The notes: generated from the sequence alone by a model not told the origin. A DNA stretch of 64,000 nucleotides from Acidobacteriaceae bacterium (GCA_003134995.1 PLDC01000005.1:186001-250000), one strand, 5' to 3'; numbered from the stretch's first letter, positions 8,213 to 16,770 are shown. A program made the numbers and translations.

Positions 8213-9559
8213 TCAGCGGCTCACGCAGCGGAATCCGGTGTAGGCGAACTGATAGTGCGCCTGGAACCAGTTTCGGAACGTAGGCCGCAACATGCATGCC
8301 GCGGTGCGGGGCGATGCGCCTTTCAGCACAAAGTGCTTGCCGTCGAAGAAGTCGGCGGAGTATCCGCGGTAAAACGGGAACGGCTCAAACCCCGCAAACG
8401 GAGCGAACTCGGTCGAGGTCCACTCCCAACCATTGCCTAAGATGCCATGAACGCCAAAAGCGCTGCAGCTTTTAGGAAACGCATTTACTGGAGCGGGACT
8501 CCAGCGTGCGAAATCAAAGTTGCCGAAGGTGGCGTCCGGAGCTTGTTCCCCCCAAGGGTAAGTGCGTTCGCCGCCGTTTGCGGTGCCGTATGCAGCGCGC
8601 TGCCACTGGACTTCCGTTGGCAATGACTTCCCTGCCCAGCGCGCATAAGCTTTCGCCTCCGCTTGACTGACGTAGACGGGCCAATCCAGCGGCAATGGGA
8701 TCTCCTCGAACATCGCGCGGTACATCCACTGTTCGCCTGCGCGCTTCCAGAAAGCCGGATGAGAAATTGCCTGCGCAGATTTCCAGTTCCAGTCGCCGTC
8801 GTTTTCTCCGTCGCCCCAGAACGCGCGGGTTTCATAACCACATGCGTTAATAAACTCCAGGTACTGCTGGTTCGTCACCTTGTAGCGATCAATAGCAAAA
8901 GCGGGAACGCTGACGGTGTGACTTTCATACTCGTTGTCCCAGCCAAACGAATCGCTGCCCCGCGAGAGACCGAGCGTGATTACGCCTGCTGGAATTTCGA
9001 CGCTGCCGTGATCCACCACAGGAGCGGGACTTCTTAACGACTCGACTTGCTTCACCTTGCGATCGAGCGGCAACTGATGCAGCATATAAGCCAGCGTTTC
9101 CGCATGCATCAGGCGATGCTCGATGGCCACGTTGAGCAGAGTGGTCAGCGGAAATCCGTCACCGGTCGGAAGTTGGGAATCGTTCAAAGCATCCGCAAGC
9201 TTCTCATCCAGAACGGCCCGGATTTTTCGAACGTAGTCGCGAACTGCGGCAATCGAAGGCCAGTCTGAAGGCTGATCTGTGGGAAGTCCGCCGCCCACCG
9301 GATCGATGCCGAAGGCAAACAACCGGTCGAACTCGGCATGAAAACTCTCGATCCCAAATACACGTTCGTGGAAAAGGTTCCAGTCGAAGGCCTCGAGATG
9401 CCCGATGTAAAAAACAATGCGGTGACGTTCGGCAATCGGGCGGTCGTACAGAGAATCGGCCTTGACCACGGCAAACAACTGGTCAGTCCGCTGACGTGCG
9501 TCGGCGAGTAGGTCCATCAGTTCATGGCGGATAGCGGTATCGCTCTGCGTGGCTGGCAT
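8213..9559 (-). CDS. egtB: Ergothioneine sulfoxide synthase EgtB
   Basis: 448 residues with the two-domain layout of EgtB: an N-terminal DinB-like four-helix domain and a C-terminal formylglycine-generating-enzyme (sulfatase-modifying) fold. The iron ligands fit: H54 in YIGHLEAFDWN and the HxxxH pair H148/H152 in EHRLMHAE. The C-terminal domain has YKVTNQQYLEF, WPVYVSQAEAKAYARWAGKSLPTEVQWQRAAYG, GNGWEWTSTEF and GFRCV. The enzyme couples hercynine to a thiol (gamma-glutamylcysteine or cysteine) with O2. It is the first gene of the egtB-egtD pair; the 103-bp space to the divergent PhzF-family gene must hold both promoters. Confidence 0.93.
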   Translation of the reverse strand: MPATQSDTAIRHELMDLLADARQRTDQLFAVVKADSLYDRPIAERHRIVFYIGHLEAFDWNLFHERVFGIESFHAEFDRLFAFGIDPVGGGLPTDQPSDWPSIAAVRDYVRKIRAVLDEKLADALNDSQLPTGDGFPLTTLLNVAIEHRLMHAETLAYMLHQLPLDRKVKQVESLRSPAPVVDHGSVEIPAGVITLGLSRGSDSFGWDNEYESHTVSVPAFAIDRYKVTNQQYLEFINACGYETRAFWGDGENDGDWNWKSAQAISHPAFWKRAGEQWMYRAMFEEIPLPLDWPVYVSQAEAKAYARWAGKSLPTEVQWQRAAYGTANGGERTYPWGEQAPDATFGNFDFARWSPAPVNAFPKSCSAFGVHGILGNGWEWTSTEFAPFAGFEPFPFYRGYSADFFDGKHFVLKGASPRTAACMLRPTFRNWFQAHYQFAYTGFRCVSR

Positions 9560-9665
9560 GCGGCTCTCCTAAACCTGCTGGTCGCGGACTTGCCACCGAT
9601 TCCGGCGGCATCCCGTCACAGAGCAAAAGATTCTATGCTACGGGCGGTCCGAGTACCATAGGGTG

Positions 9666-10454
9666 ATGTCTCTAACGCTATTTCACGTGGATGCCTTCAC
9701 ATCCAGACCATTCGCCGGAAATCCGGCCGCGGTATGCCCTCTTAAGCACTGGTTAGATGACCAACTTCTGCAAGCGGTCGCATCTGAAAACAATCTTTCG
9801 GAGACCGCTTTTTTCGTACCTGCGGGTGATCGCTACGAATTGCGTTGGTTCACGCCATGTTGCGAAGTCAAGTTGTGCGGCCATGCGACACTGGCTTCGG
9901 CATTCGTGGTCTTGCAAATTCTAGAGACAGCACGCGAGGCCGTTCGCTTCGAGACGCGTTTCAGCCGCGCGCTCGCCGTTTCTCGTGAAGGCGACTTGCT
10001 CGCCATGGATTTTCCTGCCCTCGCGCCGTGGGCTTGCCCCACTCCGCCGGCCGAATTGATCGACGGCCTGGGCGCGGTTCCGGCTGAGGTGGTGCAGATC
10101 GAGGACAACTATTTCGCTGTCTACGACTCGCAAGAAGAAATTCGACGCATTCGGCCTGACTTCCGCTTGCTCGAGAAACTTCATCCCTCGGGAGTCGCGA
10201 TCACGGCTCCGGGCGAGAATTCCGACTTTGTCTCGCGCTACTTTGTACCCAGCTACGGCATTCCGGAAGATCCCGTGACCGGCTCGACGCACTGCTCATT
10301 AGCGCCGTATTGGGCGCAGCGCCTGGGCAAGACCAGCCTGCACGCACGCCAAATCTCCGAGCGCGGCGGCGAACTCTGGTGCGAAGTAACTCCGCAACGA
10401 GTGATTTTGAAGGGAAACGCGGTGCTGACTTTGCGCGGCGAGTTGTTGATCTGA
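9666..10454 (+). CDS. PhzF-family isomerase
   Basis: 262 residues from ATG at 9666 (a GTG sits immediately before it at 9663). The protein shows the diaminopimelate-epimerase-like double fold of PhzF: the N-terminal VDAFTSRPFAGNPAAVCPL, the catalytic-Glu segment NNLSETAFFVP, CGHATLASA, and in the C-terminal half GIPEDPVTGSTHCSLAPYW. Family members catalyse proton shifts or isomerisations of small acids, PhzF itself in phenazine synthesis, but no phenazine genes are near and the substrate is unknown. It converges on the ABC substrate-binding gene with only 3 bp between stop codons. Confidence 0.85.
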   Translation: MSLTLFHVDAFTSRPFAGNPAAVCPLKHWLDDQLLQAVASENNLSETAFFVPAGDRYELRWFTPCCEVKLCGHATLASAFVVLQILETAREAVRFETRFSRALAVSREGDLLAMDFPALAPWACPTPPAELIDGLGAVPAEVVQIEDNYFAVYDSQEEIRRIRPDFRLLEKLHPSGVAITAPGENSDFVSRYFVPSYGIPEDPVTGSTHCSLAPYWAQRLGKTSLHARQISERGGELWCEVTPQRVILKGNAVLTLRGELLI

Positions 10455-10457
10455 CGC

Positions 10458-11390
10458 TTAGTGAACCAATCCCTTACTCAGCAGGAATTCGTGGGCGACA
10501 TCCTTGACATCGCGGTGCTGACCGTCCAGAGCGTAGTTCAACTGCTGCATCTCCACGTCGGAAATCTTGCCGCCTAACTCCGCAATCGCCTGCGCAACTT
10601 CGGGGTGCTGTTGCTCAGTTTGCTGCCGCACCACAGCGACCGCCTCGTACGGAGGAAAATAATGGCGGTCATCTTCGAGAACGAAGAGATCGAGCGCCGG
10701 AATCAGCCCGTCCGTAGCGTTGCCCGCAGCTATATCAATCTGACGACCCTTCAAAGCCGGAGCGAGTAAGCCCAGATCCATAACCCGGGGCGGCGCGGCA
10801 AAATGCAGGCCGTAAGCCGCAGCCAGTCCGGCGTAGCCATCGGGACGCTCCATAAACTCGTAGCCGAATCCCGCTCGCCACTGCGGAGCGAATGCGGCAG
10901 CCTGCGATAGAGTCTTCACGCCCAGGCGGCGCGCATCGTCTCCACGAATCTCCATGGCAAAGGTGTCATTGAAACCAAACGGCGGGCCGAGTGTTAAGCC
11001 GAGCCACGCTTCATACTCGCTCTTCACACGCCGGTAAACTTCAACCTTGTCGCCGCCAACTTTCTGTTTGAGGATGGCGGTCAGCGCAGTCCCCGTGTAT
11101 TCGGGATAAATGTCGATACGCCCGGCCAGCAGCGCCTGCTGGCAAATGTACGTTCCCGCAAGGTAAAAACGGCGCTCTACTTTCAAATGCGTGTTCGCTT
11201 CAATCTGCTGGGCCAACAGTTCGCCAAGCATCAGCGACTCGGTAAAGTTCTTGGAGCCAATAACAATGCGCTTAGGATGCGGCGACGCACACGAAGACAG
11301 CAGCGCAGCCGAAACAAGAAGAATCAAGCACACTGCGCTCCAGCGCTTCACTCGGATCACGCAATGTCTTCTTCGGCAATAACTTTTCAT
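10458..11390 (-). CDS. Glycine-betaine/choline-type ABC transporter substrate-binding lipoprotein
   Basis: The start at 11390 (MKSYCRRR...) gives an ATGA overlap with the permease gene and is preferred to an ATG at 11417. The signal ends in a lipobox (LLSSCAS), so the protein should be membrane-anchored. The mature sequence begins IVIGSKNFTESLMLGELLAQ, the hallmark of OpuAC/OpuCC/OsmF-type binding proteins, and continues with GTALTAILKQ, FNDTFAMEIRG and DLGLLAPALKGRQIDIAAGNATDGLIPALDLFVLEDD. The specific ligand (betaine, choline, carnitine or other) is not determinable. It is the third gene of a tightly coupled importer operon. Confidence 0.87.
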   Translation of the reverse strand: MKSYCRRRHCVIRVKRWSAVCLILLVSAALLSSCASPHPKRIVIGSKNFTESLMLGELLAQQIEANTHLKVERRFYLAGTYICQQALLAGRIDIYPEYTGTALTAILKQKVGGDKVEVYRRVKSEYEAWLGLTLGPPFGFNDTFAMEIRGDDARRLGVKTLSQAAAFAPQWRAGFGYEFMERPDGYAGLAAAYGLHFAAPPRVMDLGLLAPALKGRQIDIAAGNATDGLIPALDLFVLEDDRHYFPPYEAVAVVRQQTEQQHPEVAQAIAELGGKISDVEMQQLNYALDGQHRDVKDVAHEFLLSKGLVH

Positions 11391-12019
11391 CGCGGGCGCA
11401 ATCGCTTCTCCAGCCATCCCAGGCAGAAGTCCGCCGTCAATGCCATAACTGCCGCGGGAATCGCTCCCGCCAGGATGAGCTGATTGTTAACCATGGCAAG
11501 ACCACGAAAAATAAATTCGCCCAATCCTCCGGCGCCGATCGCGGCAGCGATGGTCGCCAGTCCAACTGAAACAACGACTGCAACTCGCACCCCCGAGAGA
11601 ATCACGCTCAGCGCCAGTGGCAACTCGACCTGAAATAACAGTTGCCGACCGGTCAGTCCCATGCCGCGCCCAGCCTCTACCACGGCGGGATCGACTCCGC
11701 GAATTCCCGTGTAAGTGTTGCGGATGACGGGTAGCAGCGCGTAGAGAGTCAGTGCCAGAATCGCCAGGCGGTCTGCGTGATCGCCGAGCCACGGCACAGG
11801 CAGCAAAAATCCGAACAGGGCAAGGCTCGGAATCGTCTGAATAATGTTTGCGGTGCCCAGCACCGGCTTGTTCCACACCGGCCAGTGCGCGCTCAGAATT
11901 CCCAAAGGTATCCCGATCAGCACCGCGAGCAGCGTCGAGACGCCCACCAGCCACAGATGCTCCAGCGTAAGGTCCAGCACCTGTTCGTGATTTTGCGAGA
12001 AAAAGTGTATGAGGTTCAT
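11387..12019 (-). CDS. ABC transporter permease, osmoprotectant type
   Basis: 210 residues with about five to six membrane segments and the binding-protein-dependent permease (EAA) motif VVEAGRGMGLTGRQLLFQVELPLALSVILSGVR. It has the size and sequence pattern of OpuBB/OpuCB-type permeases (WLVGVSTLLAVLIGIPLGILSAH near the N-terminus; QTIPSLALFGFLLP). ATGA overlaps join it to the ATPase gene upstream and to the binding-protein gene downstream. Only one permease is encoded, so the channel is probably a homodimer. Confidence 0.88.
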   Translation of the reverse strand: MNLIHFFSQNHEQVLDLTLEHLWLVGVSTLLAVLIGIPLGILSAHWPVWNKPVLGTANIIQTIPSLALFGFLLPVPWLGDHADRLAILALTLYALLPVIRNTYTGIRGVDPAVVEAGRGMGLTGRQLLFQVELPLALSVILSGVRVAVVVSVGLATIAAAIGAGGLGEFIFRGLAMVNNQLILAGAIPAAVMALTADFCLGWLEKRLRPR

Positions 12020-12798
12020 GACGCGCCTCGATTCGCTGCCGAGTCTAATCCGTCTCTGAAGGCCCGCACGTAAGCGGCGGCCAACGGGTCCGTCGACCGC
12101 AAAAAGTCTTCCGGGGAAAGAACCGTGACCAACCGGCCGGCTTCCATGAGAGCAATGCGCGAACCCAGCCGCAATGCTTCACGCAGATCATGCGTGACGA
12201 AGACCACCGTCTTATTCAAGCGCCTCTGCAGCGAAAGAAACTCTCGCTGCAGTTGATCGCGGGTGAGCGCATCGAGCGCGCCGAAGGGCTCATCCATTAA
12301 CAGAATTGCAGGGTCGGCGGCCAATGCCCGCGCCACTCCCACTCGCTGCCGCTGCCCGCCTGAAAGCTGATGCGGATAACGCGAGGCCGTTTGCTCCTCC
12401 AATCCAACCATCCGCAACAATTCCTCGACGCGCTGATGTATCCGCGCGACGGGCCAGCCCTCTATTCGCGGCACAAGGCCTATATTTCGCTCCACCGTGA
12501 AATGAGGGAACAGACCCACATCCTGGATGACATAGCCGATGCTTCGACGCAGCCGAATCACGTCGCCCTCCGCGTTGGGCGCGCCATTTACCCGTACTTC
12601 GCCACCACTCGGATTCAGCAGCCGATTCAATAATTTTAGTGAAGTCGTTTTCCCGGAACCGCTGCGTCCCAGTAAGACCAGCGTCTCGCCGCGTTGTACT
12701 TGCAGATTCAGCCCCGACAGCAATTGCAGACCGTTGGGCAGCGCGTAGTCCACGTCGCGGAATTCAATCACGGGACTATGAGCGACGTTTGCGTCCAT
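12016..12798 (-). CDS. ABC transporter ATP-binding protein, osmoprotectant type
   Basis: 260 residues. Walker A GRSGSGKTT, Q-loop at YVIQDVGLFPHFTV, signature LSGGQRQRVGVARAL, Walker B AILLMDEPFGALDALTRDQLQ and H-loop FVTHDLREAL are all intact. FGALDALTR is typical of OpuBA/OpuCA/ProV-like ATPases, but the C-terminal CBS domains often found in that family are missing. It is the first gene of the importer operon; its promoter must lie in the 147-bp divergent space shared with the FecR-like gene. Confidence 0.9.
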   Translation of the reverse strand: MDANVAHSPVIEFRDVDYALPNGLQLLSGLNLQVQRGETLVLLGRSGSGKTTSLKLLNRLLNPSGGEVRVNGAPNAEGDVIRLRRSIGYVIQDVGLFPHFTVERNIGLVPRIEGWPVARIHQRVEELLRMVGLEEQTASRYPHQLSGGQRQRVGVARALAADPAILLMDEPFGALDALTRDQLQREFLSLQRRLNKTVVFVTHDLREALRLGSRIALMEAGRLVTVLSPEDFLRSTDPLAAAYVRAFRDGLDSAANRGAS

Positions 12799-12860
12799 AT
12801 TTTGTCAAACCGTATTTGGTCAAAACCATTTTCGTTCAAACCATCGTCTCTCAAACCAGC
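12799..12860. repeat. Four degenerate copies of a TCAAACC-centred unit
   Basis: In the divergent intergenic space the core TCAAA(A)CC occurs four times at intervals of about 14-16 bp, with related flanks (for example TTTGTCAAACCG, TTGGTCAAAACC, CGTTCAAACC, TCTCAAACC). It could be a slippage product or a multi-site regulator-binding array for either neighbour; nothing more can be said. Confidence 0.4.
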
Positions 12861-12945
12861 ACCTCACGATATCATTGCGTGACCCGCATCCAGAGAGCTA
12901 ATAGACGACCTGACTCCCTGCCGCTACGATCTTCCTAGACAGGTT

Positions 12946-13644
12946 GTGAAAATTTTCTTGGGTGTGAGCGTGTCCGCTTTACGCAATTCTCTTTGCTGGG
13001 CGATGGCTATCCTGTGCCCGCTGTCGCTACTGGCGGCTGACACGGGCGGCGCTGTCCTGCATAGCAAGGGCGGAGTTTGGGTGAACGGCGCCGAGATCGC
13101 CGACTCAACCGCTATCTTTCCCGGCGATGTGCTCGAGACCAAATCCGGGTCCGTGGCCAATCTGGACGCTGAAGGGTCGTCGATATTGATTCAGCCGGAA
13201 TCGATAGTGAAATTCCAGAGCAACTCTCTTAGTCTGGAACATGGAAGCGTCTCCGTCGGAACCTCCACCGGTATGAGCGTGCATGTGAACTGCATCAAGA
13301 TCGGACCCATTTCGAACGACCGGACGCAGTACGACGTAACCGACCTCAGCGGGACGGTGCAGATTGCCGCACATAAGAACGATGTAAATATCACGCAGAG
13401 CATAGCGCCGCAAAAAGCAACATCGGATAGCAACTCCCCCGCGTCCGCGATCGTGCATGAGGGGCAGCAGGCGACGCGCGACGAAGCAACCTGCGGAGCC
13501 GCGCAGAGGGGACCAGGGCCCCTTCCTGGGTCGAACGCAAAGTGGCTCGAGATCGGCGCCACTGCCGGCGGAGGAGCGCTGGTGCTCTGCTTGCTTCTTT
13601 GCAAAGGCTCCAAATCCCCCAATGTCAGCCCGTGGCAACCGTAA
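12946..13644 (+). CDS. Secreted FecR-like protein
   Basis: 232 residues from a GTG start. A signal segment (SLCWAMAILCPLSLLAAD) is followed by a beta-rich FecR-type domain: GGAVLHSKGGVWVNGAEI, FPGDVLETKSGSVANLDAEGSSILIQPES, LEHGSVSVGTS. A Cys-containing, disordered stretch and a C-terminal hydrophobic segment (GGGALVLCLLLCKGS) suggest a C-terminal anchor in the membrane. FecR-domain proteins act in surface signalling or polysaccharide binding; no sigma factor or receptor is adjacent, so a signalling role is not supported by context. Confidence 0.65.
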   Translation: MKIFLGVSVSALRNSLCWAMAILCPLSLLAADTGGAVLHSKGGVWVNGAEIADSTAIFPGDVLETKSGSVANLDAEGSSILIQPESIVKFQSNSLSLEHGSVSVGTSTGMSVHVNCIKIGPISNDRTQYDVTDLSGTVQIAAHKNDVNITQSIAPQKATSDSNSPASAIVHEGQQATRDEATCGAAQRGPGPLPGSNAKWLEIGATAGGGALVLCLLLCKGSKSPNVSPWQP

Positions 13645-13911
13645 GGTCGTCGGTGCTTGAGCGGGAATTCTTTGACTTTCTGCGATTTTCTGGGGCGCGC
13701 AAGCCTGAGCAAAATCTGCGAATGCAGCGTATACTGAATCTCTTGACCTCGAAGACACCCTAACAGCACGTTGCGCCTTCGCGATTGAGAAATTCTCTGA
13801 AAGGCGTACGGCGTATCGAACTTAGAATCTTAAAACCTTTGAAAGCCAGTTCCTGCAATCCTAAAAGCATCCGTTTCTCGGCTCATTTAGCCATAAATCA
13901 GGAGAGAAAAT
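13645..13911. other. Intergenic region before the small-basic/RRM operon
   Basis: About 267 bp without a convincing gene. The end of it holds AGGAGAG about 7 bases before the ATG at 13912, the ribosome-binding site of the small basic protein. The promoter of the three-gene operon should lie here, but I see no clear -10/-35 pair. Confidence 0.4.
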
Positions 13912-14067
13912 ATGTCTGGAATCAATGGCGATAAAGCCAGATTCAACCGCCGGCGCAGGCAGAAGATCAGCCGCCGCCAAAGCACCGAAAAAATGTTGAA
14001 GGCTCTGGCTGAGAAAAACTTAGTGGCCCCGGCGAAGCAAACGAATCTCAAAGAGAAGGTGGCATGA
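13912..14067 (+). CDS. Small basic protein (51 aa), first gene of RRM operon
   Basis: A 51-residue reading frame starting at ATG 13912 with an AGGAGAG ribosome-binding site. It begins MSGINGDKARFNRRRRQKISRR and is strongly basic in the first half, then a short helix (STEKMLKALAEKN). The stop overlaps the next ATG by four bases (ATGA at 14064), so the two are translationally coupled. Its charge suggests nucleic-acid or ribosome contact, but no function is known to me. The frame, RBS and coupling make a real gene likely despite the size. Confidence 0.65.
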   Translation: MSGINGDKARFNRRRRQKISRRQSTEKMLKALAEKNLVAPAKQTNLKEKVA

Positions 14068-14750
14068 CGACTCCCAACCTCGCATTGCCCCATCCGGCGC
14101 CGGATGGCACGCAAGCCGGAAAGAAGCGCGTACTCCTGCTGGACACATCGCAGACCAAACGCGATTTGCGAGCGGATGTAATGCGCAAGCTTGGCATCGA
14201 GGTGGATTGCGCCGCGGATGTGATCGAGGCGCGCTGCTGGTGGCGCGCTGACTTGTACAACCTTGTACTTATCAACGTGGCCGGAGAAATTGACAGTCGC
14301 GACAAGTTTTGCACCGACCTTCGCGGTGCCGTTCCTCCGCAGAGGATCGCATTCTTTGTCGGCGGGCCCGAGTATCTCTCGGCAGCTCCTCATTCTGACA
14401 TGGCGCCAGCGGAGCCGGACGCGGACGCGCTGCACAAAGAGATGGTTGCGGCGCTGCTCGCTCAGGATTCGTTAAGCTCATCGCAGCAGCGATGGGGAAT
14501 CATGGAAGCTTGCCGGAAGATTTCCAGCGTTCGCGCGGTTAGCGAAGCGCGGACGCGGGCGATCCGCGAAACGCCCAGACTCTCGCGGTGGGCTGATGCC
14601 ATCGAACAGTATTCCATGCCCGCTCCCTCAACAGAACCAGTTGCACAAGAGGTAGCGGCGTTAGAAATAGATGCGGTAGCAGCCTCTGCGGCAGATACCC
14701 TCCCAGTAGAAACCGTTGCAGCAGAAACAGAAAGAGAAGAACTCCTATGA
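14064..14750 (+). CDS. Degenerate response-regulator receiver protein
   Basis: 228 residues. Residues about 20-110 follow a CheY-like pattern: KKRVLLLDTSQTKRDLRADVMRKLGIEVDCAADVIEA, then YNLVLINVAGEIDSRDKFCTDLR and IAFFVGG. The position expected for the phospho-acceptor Asp (the D of the family's LLD/LID strand end) is Asn in LVLIN, so normal phosphorylation is unlikely. The C-terminal 100 residues are low-complexity, Ala/Glu/Thr-rich. It is joined by ATGA overlaps to the small basic gene upstream and the RRM gene downstream, suggesting a role with RNA-binding rather than two-component signalling (inference). Confidence 0.6.
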   Translation: MTTPNLALPHPAPDGTQAGKKRVLLLDTSQTKRDLRADVMRKLGIEVDCAADVIEARCWWRADLYNLVLINVAGEIDSRDKFCTDLRGAVPPQRIAFFVGGPEYLSAAPHSDMAPAEPDADALHKEMVAALLAQDSLSSSQQRWGIMEACRKISSVRAVSEARTRAIRETPRLSRWADAIEQYSMPAPSTEPVAQEVAALEIDAVAASAADTLPVETVAAETEREELL

Positions 14751-15103
14751 AGAACCTATACGTCGGCAATTTACCTCACAGCACTACTGAACCAGAGTTA
14801 CGCGGCTTGTTTGAAGCGCATGGCGCGGTCGAACGCGTCAGCATTGTCACCGACCGCGAAACCGGCCGCGCCCGCGGCTTCGGTTTTGTGGAAATGACCA
14901 ATGCGGCGGAAGCGGACAAGGCAGTAGCGGCATTGAACGGAACAGAACTTGGCGGCCGAGCGCTCAAGATCAACGAAGCGAAACCGAAGACCGACGCCCC
15001 ACGCGGTGGCGGCGGCGGCAAACGCTTTGGCGGCGGTGGTGGTGGCGGCAGCCGCGACGATTATCAGGGACACGCGCGCCAGCCACGCGAACCTCGCTGG
15101 TAG
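14747..15103 (+). CDS. RRM-type RNA-binding protein with Gly-rich tail
   Basis: 118 residues. A single RNA-recognition motif: RNP2 as LYVGNL (residues 4-9), RNP1 as RGFGFVEM (about 43-50), and AVAALNGTELGGRALKINEAKP closing the fold. The C-terminal tail is Gly/Arg-rich with two poly-Gly blocks. This is the bacterial/cyanobacterial Rbp type, commonly cold-induced. It starts inside the previous gene (ATGA at 14747), and a strong hairpin follows 24 bp after its stop. A DEAD-box helicase lies convergently downstream, fitting an RNA-remodelling neighbourhood. Confidence 0.9.
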   Translation: MKNLYVGNLPHSTTEPELRGLFEAHGAVERVSIVTDRETGRARGFGFVEMTNAAEADKAVAALNGTELGGRALKINEAKPKTDAPRGGGGGKRFGGGGGGGSRDDYQGHARQPREPRW

Positions 15104-15127
15104 CTCGAACCGCGGGACAGTTTTAAG

Positions 15128-15152
15128 AGGGCGAGGCTTGCAGCCGCGCCCT
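15128..15152 (+). terminator. Strong stem-loop after the RRM gene
   Basis: Outer arms AGGGCG/CGCCCT and inner arms GGCT/AGCC close around a TGC loop, with single unpaired bases between. No U-run follows, so it may be a factor-assisted terminator or an RNA-stability or autoregulatory element rather than a classical terminator. Confidence 0.45.
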
Positions 15153-15226
15153 GAGCGCACGCAAAATCAACAGCAACTTAGCCGCTGAGCGGACGTTCGA
15201 TCAACAAGAAACGATTGGAGATTGCT

Positions 15227-15484
15227 ATGCCAGGACGAGGTCGATCAAGTTTTACCAAACGCCAGAAAGAACACACACGCCAGCAAAAACAGCGCGACAA
15301 AGCTGAACGCCGCATCCAGCGCAAAGATGAACCTGGGGGTACAACCGGAGATTCCAGCGAACTGGACCTGGACGAATTGCAGAGGCACGCCGCCGAGCAA
15401 GCCGCGCTATTTCAAATGGGGGATGACGACTCCAATATTTCCAGCATTCCCCGCGAGCGCGAACCGGAGAAAACCGAGCCGTAA
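15227..15484 (+). CDS. Small basic/acidic protein (85 aa)
   Basis: ATG at 15227 is preferred to one four codons upstream because GGAG lies seven bases before it. The N-terminal third is very basic (MPGRGRSSFTKRQKEHTRQQ, then KQRDKAERRIQRK); the rest is acidic (ELDLDELQRHAAEQAALFQMGDDD). This two-faced charge pattern recurs in short Acidobacterial proteins of unknown function. Located between the RRM protein and the DEAD-box helicase, so a role in RNA handling is a reasonable guess only. Confidence 0.6.
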   Translation: MPGRGRSSFTKRQKEHTRQQKQRDKAERRIQRKDEPGGTTGDSSELDLDELQRHAAEQAALFQMGDDDSNISSIPREREPEKTEP

Positions 15485-15573
15485 CGGTTTAGTCAAAATA
15501 GATTTACAGAACAAGATCCACCCAAATGCATTGGGACGCGCCCCTTTTGCTGACTTTGCGATTTTGGTTGGCT

Positions 15574-16770
15574 CTAGGCGAACACTTCGCCAGGCAACTT
15601 GGTCAGCGTTCTGCTGGCGAGCGTGTTTTGAACAACATGCTCAGACCGCTCGGCATTCGTCCAATCCACCTGCTTGCGTTCGATTTTCAACTTCAACGCG
15701 CGCTCGATGTGCCGAAGCTCGATTACCTCGCCGCCAGCCACGAGGCTGGTAGCCAGCCCTTGTGATCCGGCACGCCCAGTCCGTCCTACTCGGTGGATGA
15801 AATCCTCCGCCATCTTGGGCAGATCGTAGTTGATCACATGTGCGACGTCGTCGATGTGCAGGCCGCGAGCGGCCACGTCAGTGGCCACCAGGATTTGATA
15901 ACGTCCCTGCTGAAATCCGCTGAGCGCTCCATTGCGCTGCGATTGCGAGCGGTCGCCGTGAGTCATGGCTGCGGAGAAACCTTCGCGCACCAGTTCTTTG
16001 GCCAGCCGTTCCGTACCGCGCTTGGTGCGGGCAAAGATAAGCGTCTGACCTTTCTCGGCGTAAAGTAATTGCCGCAGCACATCGGGTTTCTCCGCGGGGC
16101 GCACTTCGTAGGCTTGCAGTCGCACGCTTTCGACCGGCTTCAGCACCGAACCGATGGCCACACGCACTGGATCGCGCATAGCATCGTGCACCAACCCTGC
16201 CACTGACTGCTCCATGGTGGCCGAAAAGCAAAGCGTCTGCCGGCGTTGCGGCAAAATCGCCAGGATGCGACGGATAGCTGGCAGAAAGCCCATGTCCAGC
16301 ATGCGGTCGGCTTCGTCGAGCACCAGGATTTTAACTTCGCGCAGGTCAATCAGTTTGCGCGTAATGAAATCCTGCAAACGCCCCGGCGTTGCAATCACCA
16401 CACTTGATCCCGAGCGCACTGCCTGAATCTGCGTCTTCTCGGAGACGCCTCCGATTACCAGCGCAGCTTTTGATAGTCCCTTGCCGCGCAGCTTTTCGTA
16501 CTCTTCATTGACTTGAATCGCCAGTTCGCGCGTGGGCAGCAAAACCAGCACGCGGATTTTCTGCGAGGGTTCGCGCTGCAGCATCTCGATGACTGGAATC
16601 AGAAACGCCAGCGTCTTGCCGGTTCCGGTCTGCGCCGTAGCCAGCACGTCTTTGCCCTCAAGGGCGTAAGGAATAGCCTGCGCCTGAATCGGCGTAGGGG
16701 TGATGAATTGATTCGTCGCCAACCTCTGCTGTAGCGCAGAAGATAGCGGTATTTCTGTAAAGCTTGTCAT
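15574..16770 (-). CDS. DEAD-box ATP-dependent RNA helicase (RhlE-like)
   Basis: 398 residues with a complete helicase core: Q motif (FITPTPIQAQAI), motif I AQTGTGKT, Ia PTRELAIQ, Ib TPGRLQDF, II DEAD, III SAT, IV LIFARTKR, V ATDVAARGLHID and VI HRVGRTGRAG. The C-terminal extension is short, as in RhlE rather than DeaD/CsdA. It unwinds short RNA duplexes in ribosome assembly and mRNA decay. A good promoter about 165 bases upstream implies a long 5' leader, a feature of cold-regulated helicase genes. It converges on the small basic gene. Confidence 0.93.
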   Translation of the reverse strand: MTSFTEIPLSSALQQRLATNQFITPTPIQAQAIPYALEGKDVLATAQTGTGKTLAFLIPVIEMLQREPSQKIRVLVLLPTRELAIQVNEEYEKLRGKGLSKAALVIGGVSEKTQIQAVRSGSSVVIATPGRLQDFITRKLIDLREVKILVLDEADRMLDMGFLPAIRRILAILPQRRQTLCFSATMEQSVAGLVHDAMRDPVRVAIGSVLKPVESVRLQAYEVRPAEKPDVLRQLLYAEKGQTLIFARTKRGTERLAKELVREGFSAAMTHGDRSQSQRNGALSGFQQGRYQILVATDVAARGLHIDDVAHVINYDLPKMAEDFIHRVGRTGRAGSQGLATSLVAGGEVIELRHIERALKLKIERKQVDWTNAERSEHVVQNTLASRTLTKLPGEVFA

